Origin: Fluviicola sp.
GTDB lineage: Bacteria > Bacteroidota > Bacteroidia > Flavobacteriales_D > Crocinitomicaceae
Direction: 5' to 3'
Length of the DNA: 64,000 bases
Assembly (NCBI RefSeq): GCF_029266855.1
Contig: NZ_JAQSWB010000001.1
Span: 124,001-188,000 of the forward strand
Positions 27,901-34,314 of this stretch are shown here, piece after piece (position 1 is the first letter of the stretch; each line of letters starts with the position of its first letter). Made by a program: the position numbers and the translations under genes. The notes under the pieces were generated by a model, which was not told the DNA's origin, did no database searches, and saw nothing but the letters and a program-made list of their open reading frames with translations.

Positions 27901-27962
27901 GTGTTGCTACACCTATCCTGGTTGACTTTACGAGATCATTTAAGATCAAGACTAAGAAATAA
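24960..27962 (+). CDS. secDF: Fused protein translocase subunit SecDF
   Basis: SecDF uses the proton gradient to pull secreted proteins out of the SecYEG channel on the periplasmic side. The 1000-residue protein is a natural fusion. SecD (about 1-690) has helix 1 at residues 5-25, the DxxGG motif LGLDLVGGMSV, periplasmic domains P1 and head, and helices 2-6 with GTAVDANILIFERIKEE. SecF (about 690-1000) starts at the helix KYFYIFSITVTILG, with FTGGRTFGVKM and the motif GYSMNDTVIVFDRIRE. Fusion is the usual arrangement in Bacteroidota. A 60-residue Lys-rich insert (about 290-330) lies in the P1 head. It has its own promoter and terminator. Confidence 0.95.
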   Translation: MRNKGFFWFLTILLTAVCVYQLSFTWVAINVENDAEREALVLVEELKVKAAATDSNIVALSNGTVIDFNKPEAFELAKAAMINQVLSEKAEKSVYPVIGTKFKDVKARSLAFGLDLVGGMSVTMEIDVPAFVKSYARSSRDLKFQVPFDEAYRIHTTQGGDFIDLFIEQFEKRNGSDKLVRQLNISEVKELSYNTSNADVASYFHDKIASSMDGVEQIMSKRINQFGVAQPNIQKESRKNRLYIELPGVQDEATVAKKLQSTANLEFYETYVLQDPNIQQGLSNANIVSRSPEIKKSAIDTATVADTTKQAPVKPIKSLSLKGKGTKKPLFDYLKVQPGMGIGMANAEDRDEIDEILKRSDVVSLFPEDLKFMWGANLEDIGDGKKGYVLYAVRIPEGGKPMVGGEDVKSAVRSFNQQSLQTTVSVTMSIDGSQKWAQMTEKNVGRSVAITMDNVVYSAPVVNEPITGGSTEISGNFSIAEADDLSGLLNGGSLPAPCVIKQQTKVGPTIGKENSEAGLISFAFAFLAVFIYMYFYYGRGGLVANIALAVNVILIFGCLASFGAVLTLAGIAGIVLTIGTAVDANILIFERIKEENALGKSSEEAVNIGFIKALPSIIDANVTHLLVAMILKIFGTGEIESFATTLIVGIFTSVFSAIIISKLIITSSLEKGRKISFSTKYTHNMFSNFRFDWIGKRKYFYIFSITVTILGIAAFATRGLKQSVEFTGGRTFGVKMDKPADIETIRKAMESVFIEPNGEKSNVEIKNKSNSYNVEITTNYLLADASATSKVEEKMKEGFETIKHKSGDIQVTDTRSISASVSEEMWSSATLSITLALIAIFAYIFIRFGQWQYSLGAIIGLAHDVLFVLSVFSLLHGFLPFSLDVNQAFIAAILTVIGYSMNDTVIVFDRIRESLNFDKNQHEAKEVINDALNKTLSRTFNTSMILFVVLLIMFIFGGPAIKGFLFALLVGVVIGTYSSLCVATPILVDFTRSFKIKTKK

Positions 27963-27978
27963 GTATACTTAACTAATT

Positions 27979-28013
27979 AAAAGCGGCTCTTCAATAGATG
28001 AGCCGCTTTTTTA
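27979..28013 (+). terminator. Intrinsic terminator of secDF
   Basis: AAAAGCGGCTC (27979-27989) pairs with GAGCCGCTTTT (28000-28010), followed by further T. Confidence 0.9.
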
Positions 28014-28213
28014 TGCCTTTTTTTACAACCTTTAGGTAAGAGCAACATCAGAATAGAAAGTAAAACACACAGACCATGATAGTTATCGTTTCACTCGTTC
28101 TCGCATTACTTGTAGGGAATATTTTAATCCAAAGAAAAGACTGAAGGGCTATAGCCCAGAAAGAGAATGAGAGCGAGAATGAGGATTGAAACATCCTTCT
28201 CATTCTGAATCAT

Positions 28214-29590
28214 TTATCCTCCGAAGGGAATTTTTACTGTTTCCTGATTTTTTCTAAGGTAATAACGCAGAATCGTTCTGGCATCCTTATCCTCGGGATG
28301 CAAATCAATAAATCGAAGCCAATTCCTATGCGCTTGCTTTAATGTGTAGTAAGGTACAAAGCCGAAACCACGATATGAGCCATTTTCGATCCATATGACG
28401 CTCTTTTCACGCTTGTCCCGACCATTTTCCACTATAAAGAAATTATCGTCGTCAAACGTCAGTAAATTGATCAATTCGCTAACTCTTAAATTGTAGGATT
28501 CTGGATTTTCTGTTCCCACACAAGCTCCGTGGCATCTGCGTACCTGGTATCCGAAACAACTTCCGCTGCTTTTTTCCAGGCTGCACAATTTTTGACAAAG
28601 CTGATGTTTTTCAACGAGGTTAAAAATATAGTCGTTGGCTTCCCGCTTGGTGGTAAAAGTAGTAATCGGAGCGCTGGATGTTTTACTGATCTTATCGACA
28701 TAAAGCTGCACATATCCTGCCTGATCCTCATAATCAAACAAACCGTAAGCAAAGGTGCTTTTTCTGAGCGCACGGTTGTATTGTGGTTTGTGCACCTTAA
28801 TCAGTTCCGATTCAAAAAGCAAAGCGATTAACTCCGAACCCGTTAATTCGAATTCAATACGGGCAATTTCCTGCCTCATCACCGAACCTTTAAGGGTTTT
28901 GACGTTTTTTAAATGCTGTTCGATCCGTTTCCTGATGTGTTTGCTTTTCCCAATATAGATAAGCTGATTGGTATCATTATAGAACTTATAAACTCCGGGT
29001 TTATTCGGAATTTCTTCTAGAATTTCAAGGTCCAGATTCGGATGCAGGATTTTAGGATTGACCTCTTCCTGGATAAATGTCTGTAATCCTTTTGAATCCG
29101 TTTTATGTAAAAGAGTGAACAGATGAGCTGTTGCTTCTGCATCGCCCTTCGCACGGTGCCGGTCTGTAAGATTAATACCAAGTGCCTTCGTAAGTTTTCC
29201 AAGACTGTAGGACTCGTGGTTTGGAATCACATAGCGTGAAGCCCTTACAGTGCATAAATGAGCTTTACGGTAATCATAACCAAGCAATTTGAATTCATGG
29301 CGAATGATTCCGTAATCAAAGCCCACGTTGTGAGCTACGAAAATACAATCGTTCGTAAATTCAATGATCTGTTTTGCTATTTCGTAGAATTTGGGAGCAT
29401 CCTCTACCATCTTGTCGTGAATTCCTGTCAACCTTGAGATAAATTCAGGGATAGGCATTTCAGGATTTACAAGTGTTGAAAATGAATCAATTATTTGAAT
29501 TCCGTCATGCTTATATATAGCGATCTCAGTAATCTTTGAAGATTTGGTTGATCCACCGGTTGTTTCAATATCTACAATTGCATAATTCAC
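28214..29590 (-). CDS. DnaQ-like exonuclease fused to GIY-YIG nuclease
   Basis: Residues 1-165 form a DEDDh exonuclease: ExoI AIVDIETTGG (Asp, Glu), ExoII AHNVGFDYG (Asp) and ExoIII HRAKGDAEAT (His, Asp). Residues 195-275 form a GIY-YIG domain like that of UvrC/Cho: NKPGVYKFY, LIYIGKSKHIRKRIEQH with the catalytic Tyr and Arg, then later Glu. The remaining 180 residues contain several Cys (HQLCQKLCSLE, SGSCFGYQVRRCHGACVG), similar to the Cys-rich part of UvrC. The fusion combines 3'-5' trimming with strand incision, so a role in DNA repair is likely. The -7 box is only four bases from the ATG, so the mRNA may be leaderless. Confidence 0.88.
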   Translation of the reverse strand: MNYAIVDIETTGGSTKSSKITEIAIYKHDGIQIIDSFSTLVNPEMPIPEFISRLTGIHDKMVEDAPKFYEIAKQIIEFTNDCIFVAHNVGFDYGIIRHEFKLLGYDYRKAHLCTVRASRYVIPNHESYSLGKLTKALGINLTDRHRAKGDAEATAHLFTLLHKTDSKGLQTFIQEEVNPKILHPNLDLEILEEIPNKPGVYKFYNDTNQLIYIGKSKHIRKRIEQHLKNVKTLKGSVMRQEIARIEFELTGSELIALLFESELIKVHKPQYNRALRKSTFAYGLFDYEDQAGYVQLYVDKISKTSSAPITTFTTKREANDYIFNLVEKHQLCQKLCSLEKSSGSCFGYQVRRCHGACVGTENPESYNLRVSELINLLTFDDDNFFIVENGRDKREKSVIWIENGSYRGFGFVPYYTLKQAHRNWLRFIDLHPEDKDARTILRYYLRKNQETVKIPFGG

Positions 29591-29594
29591 GGCA

Positions 29595-29602
29595 CAAATT
29601 TA
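29595..29602 (-). promoter_or_regulatory. -7 box four bases from ATG
   Basis: TAAATTTG on the minus strand, four bases before the ATG at 29590. A transcript starting at the usual distance would have almost no 5' leader. Confidence 0.5.
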
Positions 29603-29678
29603 CGGATTTTTTAGTGCTTGATTTGTCAATCTATTGTCACATCACCAGGAAAATTAGCTGAAGTCAGGGATAATTCCT

Positions 29679-29686
29679 TAAATTTG
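29679..29686 (+). promoter_or_regulatory. -7 box for 85-residue protein gene
   Basis: TAAATTTG matches TAnnTTTG; the ATG is 17 bases downstream. Confidence 0.55.
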
Positions 29687-29703
29687 TTGAAAATTGTATC
29701 AAA

Positions 29704-29961
29704 ATGGCAAATAAGAGATTAATCAAAAAACAATTGAACGGAATGATCATCGACGTTCTTGATGAGTGTTTTTCAATCCAATTGTATAACGAATCTAAAA
29801 CAGAGGCTACAGAGAAATTAATTGACGAAGCTTTAAGTTTTGGAGATGATGTTTTGACTAAGATTCACGAAGCTAAATCAAAGAAAGATTTCCCTGCTAT
29901 CCGTCAGATGATGGAAGATAAGGGTGTTTATTTTGTTGAAGAATTAAACGGATTGCAATAA
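29704..29961 (+). CDS. Conserved-looking small cytoplasmic protein
   Basis: The 85-residue protein starts MANKRLIKKQLNGMIIDVLDEC and is predicted to be all-helical, with the pattern DEALSFGDDVLTKIHEAKSKKDF. It has no signal peptide or metal motif. It lies alone with a good promoter (29679-29686) and ends before a perfect palindrome, so it is very probably expressed. I do not recognise a named family. It resembles small helical proteins found widely in Bacteroidota genomes without known role. Confidence 0.7.
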   Translation: MANKRLIKKQLNGMIIDVLDECFSIQLYNESKTEATEKLIDEALSFGDDVLTKIHEAKSKKDFPAIRQMMEDKGVYFVEELNGLQ

Positions 29962-29981
29962 AATCAGATGATTTTAATAAA

Positions 29982-30021
29982 AAACACGTAGGGACGCGAT
30001 TAATCGCGTCCCTACGTGTTT
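29982..30021. terminator. Perfect 40-base palindrome between convergent genes
   Basis: Bases 29982-30001 are the exact reverse complement of 30002-30021 (AAACACGTAGGGACGCGATT arm). The end touches the TAA stop of the minus-strand GNAT gene. Flanking A and T runs make it a plausible bidirectional terminator. The core GTAGGGACGCG resembles the degenerate sequence at 61708-61729, so it may be one member of a dispersed family. Confidence 0.75.
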
Positions 30022-30505
30022 AATGCACTAATTTTTTTCGCATCCAGAGATCACAGGCAAAATGTCCTGAATTTCCATATGGACGATCGAGGTATTCAAA
30101 TCCCAAATGTTCATACAAACCAACAGCTATATGTAACTCCGGAAGTGTTTCCAGGTAAAGCTCCCGATAACCTTCAGAAGTAGCTGCTGCAATGGATCTT
30201 TCGATCAGTTGTTTTCCTAATCCGGTACCACGATAGCTTTTCGCAACATATAATTTGACTAATTCAACGCAGCCTTCAGGTAATCCCTCAGTCGGATAAA
30301 TTCCGCATCCACCGGCAATGATTCCATTTTCTTTCGCAATAAAATAGTGGGATTGGCCGGTTTTAAAAAGTTCAAATAAAGCATCGGTTGTGGGGTCGGT
30401 GAATACGGTTCCCGGTTTATTGGCTCCAAATTCAGTTAAAACTTCCCTGATCAGTTCTGCAATTGCCGCATTGTCTTCCTGTTTTATGTGTTCGATAGAG
30501 ATCAT
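30020..30505 (-). CDS. GNAT family N-acetyltransferase
   Basis: The 161-residue acetyltransferase has the acetyl-CoA binding motif A YRGTGLGKQLIERSIA (Q/R-x-x-G-x-G/A type) near residues 87-105, preceded by CVELVKLYVAKS. Motif B ends YLETLPELHIAVGLYEHLGFEYL. The acceptor substrate cannot be inferred. The start codon overlaps the stop of the upstream acyltransferase gene by 4 bases, which suggests translational coupling and shared expression from the promoter at 31652. Confidence 0.85.
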   Translation of the reverse strand: MISIEHIKQEDNAAIAELIREVLTEFGANKPGTVFTDPTTDALFELFKTGQSHYFIAKENGIIAGGCGIYPTEGLPEGCVELVKLYVAKSYRGTGLGKQLIERSIAAATSEGYRELYLETLPELHIAVGLYEHLGFEYLDRPYGNSGHFACDLWMRKKLVH

Positions 30506-31617
30506 GCCCTGAAATAGCGTTTTAAGTTTAATATTGGTTTTTCGAACCAGCGATAAGAAATAACAGATAATAAGCTATTGGAGAATAGTAAAATGAAAAA
30601 ATAAAGAATAAAATAAGCTGCATGCTGATTCCAATTTACTGACTCGAAGGTTTTACAAAGATAGTAAATGAGTAAACTGTGAAATAAATAGAATCCATAA
30701 GTCAGTTTACCGGCCCGTGCAAAATAAGGGATTCGATCAGCTTTGAAAAAAGAATGCCTTGCTCTTAATTGCTCTACTAAAACAAAGGCGAAGAAGGTTC
30801 CGGAAACTAATCTTTCGAAAGCAATTAATCTTCCGGGAAGGATCTTATGTGAAACAAAGAGGAATGAAATTCCAAGAAGATAAATGAGTGCGATCTGCCA
30901 TTTTTTTAACTCCTCTACAATCCTGATCCCTGATCTTTCAAAAACCAGGGTTGCCAATAATCCTCCTATCGCCATATCGGAAATAACACTCAGCGTATGG
31001 TAATAAATGAAAGCAGGATTGTCAGCATGGTAAAATCTGAAAGCGAATGAGCCTCCTACAACCAGTAAAAAGAAAATCCGGAAGGAACGGATCGTTTTCC
31101 ATTGAAAAAAACCGATCACTAAGGCCCAGCCGATATAGAACTGTTCTTCAATACTCACACTCCAGGTAGCAGTAAGAAAATTCAAAGAATCCCTACTGCC
31201 ATTGATGATCTCATCGAAATTTGACAAAAACAGACTGTAGCGCCAAAACTCGTGAACGGTATGAATTCCGAACGGGAGATAAGGGAATAGGAAAAACCCG
31301 AAAAGTACAATAACAAAATAAAGAGGCCAAAGCCTCAGGATCCGTCGGATGAGAAAGAAGCCAATATGAATTTTTCCACGTTCTTTCAGTTCTTTCAGGA
31401 GCAGATACGTAATTAAGAATCCACTCAGTACAAAAAAGAGATTGACACCATAATGTCCGATGGAAGTCAGTTTTCGAACCGCTATAAAAGGTGCGGATTC
31501 AAAAAACGATCCCCACACTTCCCTGTTAATTGTAAACGCGTGAAAAAGAAAAACCATGAAAGCACCAATGAATCGCAATCCATTCAGGTTTTCAAAGTGA
31601 ATTTTTTCTTGTTGCAT
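30502..31617 (-). CDS. Acyltransferase family 3 (OafA/YrhL-like) membrane protein
   Basis: The 371-residue protein has about ten membrane helices and the family signature: GLRFIGAFMVFLFHAF (His near residue 22), GHYGVNLFFVLSGFLITYLL, ILRLWPLYF and TWSVSIEEQFYI with the conserved Glu. These enzymes move acetyl or other acyl groups across the inner membrane onto surface polysaccharide or lipid. I chose ATG 31617 because it gives MQQEKIHFENLNGLRF, the usual N-terminus; the longer frame to 31683 overlaps the promoter region. It lies upstream of GNAT in the same operon. Confidence 0.87.
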   Translation of the reverse strand: MQQEKIHFENLNGLRFIGAFMVFLFHAFTINREVWGSFFESAPFIAVRKLTSIGHYGVNLFFVLSGFLITYLLLKELKERGKIHIGFFLIRRILRLWPLYFVIVLFGFFLFPYLPFGIHTVHEFWRYSLFLSNFDEIINGSRDSLNFLTATWSVSIEEQFYIGWALVIGFFQWKTIRSFRIFFLLVVGGSFAFRFYHADNPAFIYYHTLSVISDMAIGGLLATLVFERSGIRIVEELKKWQIALIYLLGISFLFVSHKILPGRLIAFERLVSGTFFAFVLVEQLRARHSFFKADRIPYFARAGKLTYGFYLFHSLLIYYLCKTFESVNWNQHAAYFILYFFILLFSNSLLSVISYRWFEKPILNLKRYFRA

Positions 31618-31651
31618 GTTCGGCTCTTGGTTTCTTCCCTGGGAAGTTGTC

Positions 31652-31659
31652 CAAATGTA
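31652..31659 (-). promoter_or_regulatory. -7 box for acyltransferase/GNAT operon
   Basis: TACATTTG on the minus strand matches TAnnTTTG, 34 bases before the ATG at 31617. Confidence 0.45.
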
Positions 31660-31732
31660 ATCATTTCGATTTTTCCGTCTCACTTTGTCTCAAACCTTTG
31701 TTGGTCTTCGTCTTCAAAACCGCGACTTTTTT

Positions 31733-31740
31733 TAACTTTG
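31733..31740 (+). promoter_or_regulatory. -7 box for lhgO
   Basis: TAACTTTG matches TAnnTTTG, 18 bases before the ATG at 31759. It supports this start over the longer open frame upstream. Confidence 0.6.
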
Positions 31741-31758
31741 CACCAAATTTTTATCTAC

Positions 31759-32970
31759 ATGGCATTCGACGTAGCAATTATTGGTGGTGGAATCATAGGT
31801 GCGGCAACACTTTATAAAATGCAGAAACGTTACCCTGACCTGGCAATTGTTTTGATTGAAAAAGAAGCGAAACTTGCTGATCATCAAACGGGAAATAATT
31901 CCGGGGTTATTCACAGCGGTCTGTATTATAAACCAGGTTCATTAAAAGCTAAAAATTGTGTTTCAGGACGCCATGAATTAGTTGCTTTTGCCAAAGAACA
32001 CCATATTGCTCATGATGTTTGCGGAAAAGTAGTTGTAGCGGTGGATCCTTCCGAACTGTCCAATATGGACAAGATCTTTCAGAATGGATTGGCGAACAAT
32101 ACAGAAGGAATTGAAATGATCGACGCGAAACGCGTAAAGGAAATCGAACCTTACGTAGAAAGTATCGGTGGCATCTGGGTCCCGTGTACCGGAATTATTG
32201 ATTTTCGCGGAGCTACGGAGAAAATGGCTGAGATTGCACTTTCCATGCAGCCGAAAAGCGCCATGAAGTTAAGTCACGAAGTAGTAGGAATTGACCGTTC
32301 ATCCGAAAGAACAATCATTGCAACAAATAAAGGAAACATTGAAGCTAAATTCCTGATTTTCTGCGGAGGATTGCAAGCGGATCGTTTGGCAAAGAAAGAC
32401 GGAGTAAAGTTGAAAGAGAAAGTAGTTGGTTTCCGGGGTGATTATTATGAATTAACCGAAGAAGCGAAATACAAAGTAAAAAATCTGATCTACCCGGTTC
32501 CAAATCCTGATTTTCCCTTCCTTGGAGTGCACTTTACCCGCATGACAAATGGTGAAATCGAATGTGGTCCGAATGCCGTTTTTACATTTAAACGAGAAGG
32601 TTACGGAAAAACCGACTTTTCATTTAAGGATACGTTTGATGCTTTAACTTATAAAGGAACCTGGAAATTGTTTTTCAATAATATGAAATTCGGGATCGAT
32701 GAATATCGCAGGGCATTTTCAAAACGCTTATTCCTAAAAACATTGCAGCGCATTATTCCAACTTTGACGATGGAAGATATTCATCCGGGAAGAGCAGGGG
32801 TGAGAGCACTTCTATTGGCAGAAGACGGAGATACACGTGACGATTTCCGTTTCGAATTCCATGAAAACTCAATCCATGTTTTGAATGCACCTTCACCGGC
32901 AGCAACAGCATCGCTGGCAATTGGTGGCCAGATCGTAGACGAGGCCGAAAAGCATTTCGGATTAAAATAG
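31759..32970 (+). CDS. lhgO: L-2-hydroxyglutarate oxidase
   Basis: This FAD enzyme oxidises L-2-hydroxyglutarate to 2-oxoglutarate and feeds electrons to quinones. The 403-residue protein has the FAD-binding motif AIIGGGIIGAATLY, the family block HQTGNNSGVIHSGLYYKPGS (one continuous signature around residues 44-63), FRGDYYEL and a C-terminal PSPAATASLAIGG. The ATG at 31759 gives MAFDVAIIGGGIIG and is 18 bases after a -7 box; the upstream 102 codons are open by chance. It is peripheral to the inner membrane. It converges with the ArsR-type regulator gene with a 7-base gap. Confidence 0.9.
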   Translation: MAFDVAIIGGGIIGAATLYKMQKRYPDLAIVLIEKEAKLADHQTGNNSGVIHSGLYYKPGSLKAKNCVSGRHELVAFAKEHHIAHDVCGKVVVAVDPSELSNMDKIFQNGLANNTEGIEMIDAKRVKEIEPYVESIGGIWVPCTGIIDFRGATEKMAEIALSMQPKSAMKLSHEVVGIDRSSERTIIATNKGNIEAKFLIFCGGLQADRLAKKDGVKLKEKVVGFRGDYYELTEEAKYKVKNLIYPVPNPDFPFLGVHFTRMTNGEIECGPNAVFTFKREGYGKTDFSFKDTFDALTYKGTWKLFFNNMKFGIDEYRRAFSKRLFLKTLQRIIPTLTMEDIHPGRAGVRALLLAEDGDTRDDFRFEFHENSIHVLNAPSPAATASLAIGGQIVDEAEKHFGLK

Positions 32971-32977
32971 ATTCAAT

Positions 32978-33259
32978 TTAGTTGAGATATAGCTGATAAT
33001 TTTCCTGATGCAGGGTGATATAGTATTCATGCCTTGCATATTCAATGTGGATTAAATCTGCTTGTTTTAAGATCTCAATATGTCTGTGAATGGTAGAAAC
33101 GTTCATTTCCAGCTTTTTGCACATATCGACATTTCTGAATGAGCCATAATTAAGAAGAATCTTTATCATTTTAAATCTTGCGGGGTGTGCAATTGCTCTT
33201 CCAAACTGTGAACCGCTTATTTCTTCAGGTGAATAATTGTAATCTTTTCTTGCTCCCAT
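32978..33259 (-). CDS. ArsR-like winged helix regulator
   Basis: The 93-residue protein is a single winged helix-turn-helix domain: AIAHPARFKMIKILL, then NVDMCKKLEMNVSTIHRHIEILKQADLI (recognition helix VSTIHRHIEIL), and a wing with IEYARHEYYITL. This is the ArsR/SmtB pattern, in which a repressor leaves DNA on sensing metal or another signal. Only one Cys (near 46) is present, so a canonical metal site is not obvious. Two palindromes (33356-33404) lie about 100 bases upstream and could be its own operators. Adjacent lhgO is a possible but unproven target. Confidence 0.82.
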   Translation of the reverse strand: MGARKDYNYSPEEISGSQFGRAIAHPARFKMIKILLNYGSFRNVDMCKKLEMNVSTIHRHIEILKQADLIHIEYARHEYYITLHQENYQLYLN

Positions 33260-33355
33260 TTGAGTAATTGTTTTAGTAAATAATGAATTGATTTATTTTA
33301 AGTTAGTTGAAAAGTTCATTTGAAACAATAGCAAATTTGTTAAATTCAGAAATTG

Positions 33356-33404
33356 CAACATGGCAATATTGCAATGTTGGAAAATAGCAATATGTGAATA
33401 TTGC
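33356..33404. promoter_or_regulatory. Two adjacent AT-rich palindromes upstream of the ArsR-like gene
   Basis: CAACAT-GG-CAATATTG-CA-ATGTTG (33356-33379) is a 24-base palindrome with one mismatched pair. GCAATAT-gtga-ATATTGC (33387-33404) is an 18-base hairpin or palindrome. Both share the GCAATAT core, as expected for a pair of dimer-binding sites. Confidence 0.55.
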
Positions 33405-33538
33405 AAAATGCTTTTGGTGATCTACGTTTCCAACAGCATGCTCTGAATGATTTACTTAATCACTGACATAACATAGCCTTATTAATTATAATATATGCCC
33501 GTTACTCAAACTTTTTGAATAAATAATAAGTGATTTAC

Positions 33539-33568
33539 TTGTTTAAGAGACAAATTATTATATATTTG
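33539..33568 (+). promoter_or_regulatory. Promoter with long leader for the secreted protein at 33829
   Basis: TTG (33539-33541) and TATATTTG (33561-33568) are 19 bases apart, a good Bacteroidota promoter. The leader to the ATG at 33829 is about 255 bases and includes small hairpins (33605-33621, AGCCA/TGGCT). No protein or known riboswitch was seen in the 569-base gap 33260-33828. Confidence 0.6.
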
Positions 33569-33828
33569 TTATGTTACTCTAAATAACAAACTGATATCTT
33601 GAGTAGCCATTTTTTTTGGCTAACTTCAACAAGATCTGAATACTCGACTAATCTAGTAGAATTATAACTGACTGTTGCGTTTTGGTAAAATAGGCTGACT
33701 GTTTAGTCAAAAAGGAAGTCTTTAAAACAGATGACTTGACTAAATTTTTTTGGAGGGTTATTATTAAAACACACATCTATTAATTAACATTTGTCTACTA
33801 TAGACCGATGCTACTAACTGTTAGATTT

Positions 33829-34251
33829 ATGAAAAAAGTTCTGTTCAAATGGACTAAAGGTATTGCAGCATGCGTGCTTTTTAGTTCGACAGCGTTTTCA
33901 CAGGAGGAGCACCAGCTCATTACCACTCCACAACTCAAAATATCCTATGTGGGTGGCCTTTGTGACGTTGAATCGGGAAAACAAGCTTATCAATTTGCTT
34001 TTTTAAAAATTGAGAACCTGACAAATACTGCTTTGCATGTCGGTTTTAATATTGTTACTCAATTTGCTGAAGGCTGTTCTGGCTGCAATGCAAATGATGA
34101 GAGTCTCTACTACTTAAGTTTGACACCCAATCAGGTCTTTACAGCTGATTGCGGAACAGACGACAAGTCGAAAATCTATCTTCGTAATCCCAATTTTTCG
34201 GGAGCATGGAACTTCCAGGAACTACGAATCGAAAACTTGGTTGTTGAATAA
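33829..34251 (+). CDS. Small secreted protein of unknown function
   Basis: The 140-residue product has a signal peptide (MKKVLFKWTKGIAACVLFSSTAFSQ is the region; cleavage likely after AFS or Q). The mature part is beta-rich with four Cys, including EGCSGCNAND and DCGTDD, and an aromatic KIYLRNPNFSGAWNF segment. I do not recognise the family. ATG 33829 was chosen over ATG 33808, which would add seven residues before the signal peptide. It precedes by 63 bases the large T9SS protein gene and may be co-expressed with it from the promoter at 33539-33568. Confidence 0.65.
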   Translation: MKKVLFKWTKGIAACVLFSSTAFSQEEHQLITTPQLKISYVGGLCDVESGKQAYQFAFLKIENLTNTALHVGFNIVTQFAEGCSGCNANDESLYYLSLTPNQVFTADCGTDDKSKIYLRNPNFSGAWNFQELRIENLVVE

Positions 34252-34314
34252 AAGATAAGACGCCGGTCTATCGAATTATTCGACTTAGGATTAATTAATA
34301 TTTACTGAACTACT

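Noticed and set aside
28076-28144. 22-codon hydrophobic ORF (MIVIVSLVLALLVGN...) after secDF
   Set aside because: It is KdpF-like in look but very short, lies after a strong terminator, and has no promoter of its own that I could see.
31453-31758. 102 extra codons in front of lhgO
   Set aside because: They overlap the antisense acyltransferase gene and its promoter and show no protein-like sequence; ATG 31759 follows a good promoter.
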